Under the pieces are notes generated by a model. It did no database searches. It was not told the DNA's origin and was given only the letters and a program-made list of their open reading frames with translations. Source: Verrucomicrobiaceae bacterium (lineage in GTDB: Bacteria > Verrucomicrobiota > Verrucomicrobiia > Verrucomicrobiales > Verrucomicrobiaceae). From it: a stretch of DNA of 64,000 nucleotides. This document shows, one piece after another, positions 1 to 6,437 of this stretch. Position numbers and translations under genes: made by a program. The stretch covers positions 92,330 to 156,329 of the forward strand of contig CANNQP010000005.1 of the NCBI GenBank assembly GCA_947507875.1, in the 5' to 3' direction. The stretch's first letter is position 1; every line of letters begins with the position of its first letter.

Positions 1-1
1 C

Positions 2-91
2 GTGCCAGGACGTGATGAGCCCGTGGTGCTGCCCGAGCTTTTGTCAGTGGAAAACGTCTCAGCGGCGCTGAATCAAATCGACGTCAAGTGA
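2..91 (+). CDS. 3' end of an unidentified CDS (5' truncated by window)
   Basis: An open frame enters from the left edge and ends at the TGA at 89-91, giving 29 residues (…PELLSVENVSAALNQ…). It stops 7 bases before the convergent gene ending at 99, which fits the compact gene spacing seen throughout the window. There is too little sequence to name a family. Another frame is open to about base 69, so the reading frame is only a preference. Confidence 0.4.
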   Translation: MPGRDEPVVLPELLSVENVSAALNQIDVK

Positions 92-98
92 CCCGCCA

Positions 99-866
99 TC
101 ATGGCCGTGCTTCCAGTTCGGCCAGCAGCGCAGGAAGCGCGGCCGTTAGGGCCTTGTAGGCGGCCATCGAACTCGTCATGCTCGACAGGGAGCGATGCAA
201 CCGTGGGGCAAGGCCGGGAAGTGCCGCGATATCACTCAGCCGGTGGCAAGTGATGCGAATCCCGAACAGCACCGCTCGGCTTTCGGGCAGACGCAGCAGG
301 CATTGGTGTTCCAGCCGCAGCCAAGTTGTGTCGAGCGTGGCTTCCGGGCCCAGTCGCGGCCTTTGGCGTGAGGGATGATGATCTAGCTCCGCATCGGCGG
401 CCAGCCCCCAGTTTTCGCGCAGCCACAGCGGTCCGGGTTCGAGCTTCTGAAAAAAAGTCGCGATGCTGGAGCCAAGCTTGGTTTCTAGATCCGGCACAGG
501 CCCGTGAACCTCAGGCAGCGATTGGCCCAGCTTCTCCGGCAAAGACCAGGCCGAGGGAAAGACCACTTCTCCCGCGATCACCTTCAGCGGGCTGCGCTCT
601 TCAGGTGCCGCAAGCAGCACCCAATCCGGCTCAGGTTGGTCAGAGAAACGCAGCCTCCAGGCCCTTGCCTCTGCCAGCGCGACTTCAGCTTCAGCCAAGC
701 TCGCCGCATAAAGCGAAGGCGACTCCTCAAGCCAGTGCTGGCGCTGCCTGGCCAAGCTTCCCCTAGCATCCCAATCCTGCCAAAAAGCACCTGCCTCACC
801 TCGACGCAGGCCCATCGCGGGTCGGTGATCCCGGTCAGGGAAAAGACGCTGCCAGTCGGGTGTCAT
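99..866 (-). CDS. DUF3445 family protein, haem-dependent oxidative N-demethylase subunit-like
   Basis: A 255-residue protein of the DUF3445 family, whose studied member is the haem-binding alpha subunit of an oxidative N-demethylase. Family landmarks are visible: an early MGLRRGEAGAFWQDWD segment, a central CFPS-type block (VFPSAWSLPEKLGQ) followed by VHGPVPDLE, and a late LRLEHQCLLRLPESRAVLFG block. The ATG at 866 is chosen because the family homology begins just after it. The frame stays open upstream, but there it only reads across the neighbouring gene. It lies 8 bases after the stop of the membrane protein ending at 875, so the two are probably co-transcribed. The flavin and iron-sulfur partner subunits of the known enzyme are not in the window, so the substrate is unknown. 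Confidence 0.85.
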   Translation of the reverse strand: MTPDWQRLFPDRDHRPAMGLRRGEAGAFWQDWDARGSLARQRQHWLEESPSLYAASLAEAEVALAEARAWRLRFSDQPEPDWVLLAAPEERSPLKVIAGEVVFPSAWSLPEKLGQSLPEVHGPVPDLETKLGSSIATFFQKLEPGPLWLRENWGLAADAELDHHPSRQRPRLGPEATLDTTWLRLEHQCLLRLPESRAVLFGIRITCHRLSDIAALPGLAPRLHRSLSSMTSSMAAYKALTAALPALLAELEARP

Positions 867-874
867 CTCAGCGT

Positions 875-1603
875 TCAGCCCACCCTCCGGCGCACGGTTT
901 GACCAGGGCTCATCAGGTCGGCGCGTTCCAGGCCGGTGAGCTGCTCGATCCGGCGCAGCAGCCACAGCAGCAGGGCCATCGTGGCGGCGATCATGGGCAC
1001 GCCGATGACGATGAAGCCTACCCAATTTTGCCGTCCGATGGCCTTCGTGTAAGCTTCCGAGCCGGGTTCGGTGCCTTGCAGGTAATAGAGCACCAGCGCG
1101 GCATTGGCGATGGCGGAGAGCAGCATCGTGCCGGCTAGCGCCCACGAGGCTCGGCTGAGCAGCGCCTGAAAGCGCAGGCGTCGGTCACCTGTTTCCAGCG
1201 CGGCATTCAGCATCGTATGATTGATCACCTGCGGGTTTAGCAGCAGTTCCGAGACGAGGGGTTTGCCAAAGCGGAAGCTGAGGGGAAAGGCCAGGCCGAG
1301 GAAGATGGGAAAGGCGGCTTCCTTCACGGCAAACCAAACCGCATTGAGATTCAGCAACCCGAGACCTCCCGTGATGATCACCGCCACGAGGCCGAGAATG
1401 GAGAAAAAGTTCAGCCCGCGCTTCTGCATGACACACCAGACACCAAAGCCGAGTGGCATGAGGAGTGCCACGACGAGAGCCCAGGCGGGGCCTAGACGCT
1501 CTGGCTTGCTCAAGCTCTCCAGCACCACGGAGGGTAGGATGACCGTGAGCAGCAGGTCCATCATCGGATGTGGAGGTTCGGCAGGGGGCTTGGCGGGGTT
1601 CAT
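875..1603 (-). CDS. VC0807-like integral membrane protein
   Basis: A 242-residue membrane protein with about six hydrophobic segments (for example ALVVALLMPLGFGVW, SILGLVAVIITGGLG, and a C-terminal VGFIVIGVPMIAATMALLLW). It ends in a basic tail (LLRRIEQL… TVRRR). The pattern, with an R-F-G-K motif and NAALETGDRRLRFQALL between the membrane spans, resembles VC0807-type proteins of unknown function. The ATG at 1603 is preferred over a TTG 13 codons upstream. It sits between pdp, 54 bases upstream, and the DUF3445 gene, 8 bases downstream, all on the minus strand. The function is not known, and the family call is from memory of the pattern. Confidence 0.65.
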   Translation of the reverse strand: MNPAKPPAEPPHPMMDLLLTVILPSVVLESLSKPERLGPAWALVVALLMPLGFGVWCVMQKRGLNFFSILGLVAVIITGGLGLLNLNAVWFAVKEAAFPIFLGLAFPLSFRFGKPLVSELLLNPQVINHTMLNAALETGDRRLRFQALLSRASWALAGTMLLSAIANAALVLYYLQGTEPGSEAYTKAIGRQNWVGFIVIGVPMIAATMALLLWLLRRIEQLTGLERADLMSPGQTVRRRVG

Positions 1604-1657
1604 GTATTCACCATCTGAAGCAGCGCACGGCAGGCTTGGCAAATCCGCATCGGTGGC

Positions 1658-2890
1658 TCACTCGATCTGAAGGCCGCTGCTGATCGTGTGCGCAGCTTGC
1701 TCGGCAGCGGATTGACTGCGGGCATGGATGCGTAGCAGCGTCTCACCCAAGGTCACCTCACGACCGGTTTTGGCAATCTGGTCGCAGCCCACGGCGAAGT
1801 CGATGCTGTCTGCCGCCCGGGCACGACCTGCGCCAAGCTCCAGCACGGCTTGCCCCACGGCGCGGGCGTCCATTTTCATCAGCCTGCCGCTTCTGTCCGC
1901 GCGCAGCTCATGGATGACGGGTGCCGCGTGGATGTCAGCCAGCCGCAGCAGGTCCGCAGGCCGTCCGCCCTGGGCGGCCACCATGGCCTGGAACTTTTCC
2001 CAGGCCGCGCCGCTGTGCAGGAGCTGGCGCAGCTGCTCGGGCGAGGAGATGGAAACGGCGGCGCACAGGTCGATGACAATGGCTTCCAGGTCCGGCGGGC
2101 CTTCGCCACGCAGGCAGCGCACGGCCTCGATGACCTCCAACGCGTTGCCAGCGGCCTCGCCCGTGGGTTCATCCATGCGGCTCAGGCGCACCTCAGCGCG
2201 CACGCCCAGGGCCCGGCCGGTTGCCACCATGCTCTGAGCCAGCTCCTTCGCGGCGGCTTCCGTCTTCATGAAGGCACCGCTACCGTGCTTCACATCCAGC
2301 ACCAGTCGGTCTAGCCCCTCGGCCAGCTTTTTGCTCAAGATGCTGGCCGTGATCAGCGGCACGCTAGGCACGGTGCCGGTCACATCGCGCAGCGCATAGA
2401 GCTTCTTGTCGGCGGGGCAAATGTCATCCGTCTGGCCGACCATGACGCAGCCGATGCGCTCGATCACCTGATGGATCTCCGCCTCGCTCAGCCGGGTGCG
2501 GAAGCCGGGGATGGCCTCCAGTTTGTCCAGGGTGCCGCCGGTGATGCCCAGCCCGCGCCCCGAGATCATGGGCACCCAGACGCCATCGCAGGCGAGCAGA
2601 GGGGCGATGATGAGGCTCGTTTTGTCGCCAATGCCCCCCGTGCTATGCTTGTCCACGCGTAGGGGGGCCTTGTGGGGCCATTCCAGCGTGCGGCCGCTGC
2701 GCAGCATCGCGAGCGTGAGGGCAGAGGTTTCCTGCGTCGTCATGCCGCGCAGGAGGATGGCCATGGCCAGTGCGCTCATCTGGTAGTCTGGCATGTCTCC
2801 GGCGGTGAAAGCCGCGATCAGGTACTGGATTTCCTCGGGCAGCAGCTCGCCGCCGTCGCGCTTGCGTTCGATGAGCGTGGGAATGTGCAT
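1658..2890 (-). CDS. pdp: Pyrimidine-nucleoside (thymidine) phosphorylase
   Basis: A 410-residue cytosolic enzyme that splits thymidine, deoxyuridine or uridine with phosphate into free base and (deoxy)ribose-1-phosphate, for pyrimidine salvage. The all-alpha N-terminal part is followed by the phosphate-site signature VDKHSTGGIGDKTS (about residues 79-92) and the SGRGLGITGGTLDKLEA block. Next come DVKHGSGAFMKT and a C-terminal PYNP-type domain with LGAGRARAADSID. It is slightly shorter than the usual 430-440 residues. It starts at an ATG divergent from pyrF (181 bases between starts), so both pyrimidine genes share a promoter region. The sequence does not separate Pdp from DeoA specificity. 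Confidence 0.93.
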   Translation of the reverse strand: MHIPTLIERKRDGGELLPEEIQYLIAAFTAGDMPDYQMSALAMAILLRGMTTQETSALTLAMLRSGRTLEWPHKAPLRVDKHSTGGIGDKTSLIIAPLLACDGVWVPMISGRGLGITGGTLDKLEAIPGFRTRLSEAEIHQVIERIGCVMVGQTDDICPADKKLYALRDVTGTVPSVPLITASILSKKLAEGLDRLVLDVKHGSGAFMKTEAAAKELAQSMVATGRALGVRAEVRLSRMDEPTGEAAGNALEVIEAVRCLRGEGPPDLEAIVIDLCAAVSISSPEQLRQLLHSGAAWEKFQAMVAAQGGRPADLLRLADIHAAPVIHELRADRSGRLMKMDARAVGQAVLELGAGRARAADSIDFAVGCDQIAKTGREVTLGETLLRIHARSQSAAEQAAHTISSGLQIE

Positions 2891-3070
2891 GGCGACATCG
2901 AAGCGCAGATGCCTTCAGCAGGGAAGGGGAAATGCATGCCGGTGGTCTTGCCCATACCCAAGCGTCGGGCCAGACTTGGCGAGTTTCAGCGTCTGGTGGC
3001 CTGAAATCTATCGTTCGTGGTGTTGGCGGGCCTTGCCTGTAAGGAAACTTGGCCTAAAGCCAGTTCATCC

Positions 3071-3826
3071 ATGACTTTTCGTGACAAGCTCGAACAACGC
3101 ATCTCCGCCACCGGCTCCAATCTCTGCGTGGGGCTGGATCTCCGTGTGACTCAGGCCGACGACGCCTCCTTGGCCCTGATTCAGAGGATCATCGAAGAGA
3201 CGCTGCCCTATGCTGCTGCCTACAAGCCGAACTCCGCCTACTTTGAGGCGCTGGGCTGGCGTGGGGTGAAGCTGCTGGCCGATGCCCTGAAGGCCATTCC
3301 TTCCGAAGTGCCCATCGTGCTGGATGTGAAGCGTGGCGATATCGGCGAGACCCAAGGCTACTACGCCAAGGCCGCCTATGACGAGCTGGGCGTCGATGCT
3401 GTGACGCTGAATCCCTACATGGGCCGCGACACCCTCGAGCCTTTTTTGAAATATGCCGACAAGGGTATCTACCTGCTGGGCGTCACTTCGAACGCCGGAG
3501 CCGCGGACGTGGAGCTGCAAACGCTCGCGGATGGACGGCAGGTATTTGAAATCGTCGCCGGCATGACCCAGGCCAGCCCACAGATGGGACTCGTCATTGG
3601 CCTGACCAATGCTGCCAGCGACGTACTGGCCAAAACCCCCGACGTGCCGCTGCTGATCCCTGGCCTGGGTGCCCAGGGCGGTGACCTTCAGTCGCTGAAA
3701 GGCTCAGGCCGCCAAGCCCCGCTGTTGGTCAATGTCTCGCGTGGCATCCTAACGCTGGAGGCGGGCAGCACCTACGCCGACAAGGCACGCCACTGGATGT
3801 CCGCCATCCAGTCCGCGCTGGCCTGA
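3071..3826 (+). CDS. pyrF: Orotidine 5'-phosphate decarboxylase (type 2)
   Basis: A 251-residue TIM-barrel enzyme catalysing the last step of UMP synthesis (OMP to UMP plus CO2). The catalytic D-x-K-x-x-D motif is intact as LDVKRGDIG (D85, K87, D90). NLCVGLDLR and YKPNSAYFE at the start, and DAVTLNPYMG further on, are typical of the longer type 2 subfamily. The ATG at 3071 is chosen because homology starts at MTFRDKL; the open frame upstream of it has no family similarity. No strong ribosome-binding site is visible. It is convergent with the sulfatase gene, with 5 bases between stops. Confidence 0.95.
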   Translation: MTFRDKLEQRISATGSNLCVGLDLRVTQADDASLALIQRIIEETLPYAAAYKPNSAYFEALGWRGVKLLADALKAIPSEVPIVLDVKRGDIGETQGYYAKAAYDELGVDAVTLNPYMGRDTLEPFLKYADKGIYLLGVTSNAGAADVELQTLADGRQVFEIVAGMTQASPQMGLVIGLTNAASDVLAKTPDVPLLIPGLGAQGGDLQSLKGSGRQAPLLVNVSRGILTLEAGSTYADKARHWMSAIQSALA

Positions 3827-3831
3827 GGGCT

Positions 3832-5853
3832 TCAGGGCAGCGGTGCCAGCAGGGCCTGACGCAGACCCACCTCGCCATCAAAGGCGATGAAGTTCAGCTG
3901 CGCTTTGAGCGCTGCCAGCACGGGATGTTTGGCCGTGGTCTGCGTTCCGGCAAACTCCACCGTGAGAGCATCGCCCCGGAAGGTCAGGCGCAGCGTCTGC
4001 CATTCGCTGGCTTTGAACTTCACCCGAGTTTTGCCCAGCGGCACGGTGGCGTCGGTGCTCTCGCCCTTGCTCGGGTTTTTCGCCACTTCCACAAAGGCCC
4101 TCGACAGCACGATGCGGAAGCTTTCTCCCGCCTCCGTGTGAATGCGCAGCGAATGGCGATCCGCCTCGCCCAGCAGGATCTGGAATTCCAGCACGCCATC
4201 CCGCAGCGCGACCGGACCCGTGAGCGCGCTGCCCTTGTCTCCTGCGCGGCCAAACATCGCATCCCCCTTGGCGGCCCAAACCTTGCCTTGGCTGGATGGG
4301 AAGGCCTTCAGGTCCACAGGCTCGGCCTTCTTCAGCGGCGGCAGTGGTGGAAACGCGGCCTTGGGTTTCACGCCTGCCGGCGGCAGCTCTCGGCTGTAAC
4401 CCCCATCGCGGTAGCGGTTCAGCAGCGCTTCGAGCTCCTTGACGACCTCGGGACGCTGCGCGGCGATGTCCTGTGCCTCGGCGATGTCGTTTTTCAGATC
4501 AAAAAGCAGGCGCTGATACTGCGCGGCATGCGCCTTCTTGGCCGCAGGCTTCACATCATCCGCAGGCAGGCCCTCGATCCATTTGTGCGAGCCTTTGCGG
4601 ATGGCGAAGACGCCATCTGCGCTGTGCACGATCACATCCGGCCGCTGCGGGCCTTCATACTTCTCGCCCAGCCAGGCTTTTGACACATCGTGGCTGTCCT
4701 CTGCGCCTTCACTAGCCTTGGGCAAAGCATAGCCGGTGATCGCGGCCACGCTGGCCAGGGTATCCACGATGCTGATCGTCTCATCGCACACCGTGCCTGC
4801 GGGCACATGGCCGGGCCAGCGCATGAGGTAGGGCACGCGGAAGCCGCCCTCCCACACATCGTGCTTGCCACCGCGGAACGGCCCCACGGGCTTCAGGCCA
4901 GCCTTCTGCGCATCGGTCTGCACCAAGTTCGCATTCTCCGGCTTGTTCACACCTCCGTTGTCGCTGCTGAAGATGACCAGCGTGTCCTTGGCGAAGCCTT
5001 TTTGATCCAGCACCTCCAGCACACGGCCCACGCTGAGGTCCAGGTCGCTGATGAAGTCACAAAACGGCCCGCCCTTGCTTTTGCCCGCCGTGGCCTTCGA
5101 GGGCGTGATGGGATTGTGAACCGCCACGGGCGTGAAATAGACAAAGAAGGGCTTCTCCGCGCTTTGCTGGCCGATCCAGTTCACGATCTTGTCCGTGAGC
5201 GTCTCCATCACGTTTTCATCGACGCGCTTGGGTGCGTTCAGGTCGAGCGTCTTCACCGCTTTGCCCTTCTGCTGGCCCATGGTCACGTAGGGCGGGCTGG
5301 GCTGCGACGGGCTTTCCTTGTTCAAGCCATAGACCCAGTGGTTTTCGACATACACGCCGCTCAGGTCGCCGTGATTCGCCGGCACGCCGAAGTGGTAGTC
5401 GAAGCCGATCTCCAGCGGTCCGGGCTTCAGCTCCTTCGTGTAGTCGCATTTCTCCGCCGTGCCATAGCCGAGGTGCCACTTGCCCACCGCCGCGCAGTGG
5501 TAGCCCTGTGATTTAAGCATCGAAGCTATCGTCAGCCGCGTCGTCTCGATGTGCAGCGGCGCAGTGGTGCCCAGCACCTCGCTGATCAAGGAGGTGCGCC
5601 AGCAGTAGCGTCCGGTCATCAGCGAGTAGCGCGTGGGCGAGCACACGGACGAAGTGGTGAGCGCATCGGTGAAGCGCCGGCCTTGTTTGGCGAGACGATC
5701 GAGGTTTGGCGTGCTCACCAGTTCGGGATTCGCGCCGTAGCAGCCCAGGCTGCCCCAGCCGAAGTCATCGCTGAGAATGATGACCACGTTGGGTCGATCC
5801 GCCGCCGTGGCGAACTGGAGCAGGCAGAGCAAAAGAAGGGCAAATCGTTTCAT
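3832..5853 (-). CDS. Secreted arylsulfatase-type sulfatase with C-terminal beta-sandwich domain
   Basis: A 673-residue exported type I sulfatase. A signal peptide (MKRFALLLLCLLQFATA, residues 1-17) precedes the metal-binding DD pair in IILSDDFGWG. The formylglycine site is the Cys form, CSPTR, with Cys71 as the residue to be oxidised, followed by LMTGRY. KWHLG and the SSDNGG metal site are also present. After about residue 500 there is a separate beta-rich domain of about 160 residues, like the concanavalin-type 3-keto-disaccharide hydrolase fold (DUF1080-like). A similar domain forms the gene at 38805-39521. It probably acts on sulfated polysaccharide in the periplasm or outside. No formylglycine-generating enzyme is in the window. 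The ATG at 5853 is set by the signal peptide. Confidence 0.93.
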   Translation of the reverse strand: MKRFALLLLCLLQFATAADRPNVVIILSDDFGWGSLGCYGANPELVSTPNLDRLAKQGRRFTDALTTSSVCSPTRYSLMTGRYCWRTSLISEVLGTTAPLHIETTRLTIASMLKSQGYHCAAVGKWHLGYGTAEKCDYTKELKPGPLEIGFDYHFGVPANHGDLSGVYVENHWVYGLNKESPSQPSPPYVTMGQQKGKAVKTLDLNAPKRVDENVMETLTDKIVNWIGQQSAEKPFFVYFTPVAVHNPITPSKATAGKSKGGPFCDFISDLDLSVGRVLEVLDQKGFAKDTLVIFSSDNGGVNKPENANLVQTDAQKAGLKPVGPFRGGKHDVWEGGFRVPYLMRWPGHVPAGTVCDETISIVDTLASVAAITGYALPKASEGAEDSHDVSKAWLGEKYEGPQRPDVIVHSADGVFAIRKGSHKWIEGLPADDVKPAAKKAHAAQYQRLLFDLKNDIAEAQDIAAQRPEVVKELEALLNRYRDGGYSRELPPAGVKPKAAFPPLPPLKKAEPVDLKAFPSSQGKVWAAKGDAMFGRAGDKGSALTGPVALRDGVLEFQILLGEADRHSLRIHTEAGESFRIVLSRAFVEVAKNPSKGESTDATVPLGKTRVKFKASEWQTLRLTFRGDALTVEFAGTQTTAKHPVLAALKAQLNFIAFDGEVGLRQALLAPLP

Positions 5854-5909
5854 GGCGCGCCCTGGAACGCGGTTCTTCCGCGTGACTTGCAGGGGGAATT
5901 CACCGGGGT

Positions 5910-5951
5910 TTGCTTGCTCTGGCAGTTTCGATCTGTTATGACTCAAGTCAT
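5910..5951 (+). promoter_or_regulatory. Putative promoter and palindromic operator of the toxin-antitoxin pair
   Basis: A possible -35 (TTGCTT, 5910-5915) and -10 (TGTTAT, 5934-5939) are 18 bases apart. A perfect inverted repeat with half-sites ATGACT and AGTCAT around a 2-base centre covers 5938-5951. It overlaps the -10 and both candidate start codons of the antitoxin (ATG 5938 and ATG 5950). Antitoxins of this type commonly repress their own promoter, so this is a plausible operator. It rests on pattern only. Confidence 0.35.
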
Positions 5952-6120
5952 GATCGCAGCCGCCGAACTCATCGACAGTTTGGGCGAGGATGACTGGAGC
6001 ATGGAGTCTCTGGCAGCTCTTGCTGATGAGCGTGATGCCATGCTGGAAAACGGCAGCATCCGTACCATGACCTATGATCAGTTTCTTTCTGGCCTGAAGT
6101 TCTCCAGCGAAGCTGCATGA
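5938..6120 (+). CDS. Putative addiction-module antitoxin
   Basis: A 60-residue acidic protein resembling the short addiction-module components that pair with RelE/ParE toxins. It has a hydrophobic N-terminal helix (AAELIDSLGEDDW), then an E/R-rich helix and a C-terminal segment LENGSIRTMTYDQFLSGLK, in the position where such antitoxins carry their toxin-binding W/Y-x-E-like tail. The start may be ATG 5938 or ATG 5950. The stop codon overlaps the ATG of the toxin gene by the ATGA arrangement (6117-6120), the usual coupling for these pairs. This gene is intact although its partner is not. Confidence 0.65.
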   Translation: MTQVMIAAAELIDSLGEDDWSMESLAALADERDAMLENGSIRTMTYDQFLSGLKFSSEAA

Positions 6121-6416
6121 ACCTGGAGTTTGATCCAGCTGTCCAGCGTGATGTGAACGAGACGGTGGCCTACTATGAAAAGCAAGGCAGCCCTGCGCTG
6201 GCGCAGCGTTTTTTCAAAGCGGTGCAAGCGTAGTTGGCCAAGATTGCCGCACACCCTGAGCGCTTTTTGTCTTATCCACCCGCCCCCAGGTATCAGCGTT
6301 CGTTTGTCCCGGGTTTTCCTCATGTGATCCTTTTCCGCGTGAAAGAGGAAGTGACGCGCATTCTCGTCATCAAGCATCAGAGGATGCATCCGCGGGCAGG
6401 GCCGACACGCTGGTGA
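6117..6416 (+). pseudogene. ParE/RelE-family toxin, interrupted by an in-frame TAG
   Basis: Translation from ATG 6117 gives a ParE-like start (LEFDPAVQRDVNETVAYYE, ending FFKAVQA). It then meets TAG at 6231-6233, codon 39. The same frame continues without shift to a TGA at 6414-6416 and encodes the rest of the toxin fold (IAAHPERFLSYPP, then FVPGFPHVILFRV and ILVIKHQRMHP). The whole frame is 99 codons, the normal size for the family. A single change, for example GAG or CAG to TAG, would explain it. The upstream antitoxin is intact. The toxin is therefore probably dead, unless the amber codon is suppressed or is a sequencing error. Confidence 0.85.
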
Positions 6417-6437
6417 TGCCATTCCCGCCCCAGGGAG

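Noticed and set aside
866..1145. N-terminal extension of the DUF3445 gene (93 extra residues)
   Set aside because: It reads through the neighbouring membrane-protein gene in another frame and is R/H-rich with no family similarity. ATG 866 fits the family start.
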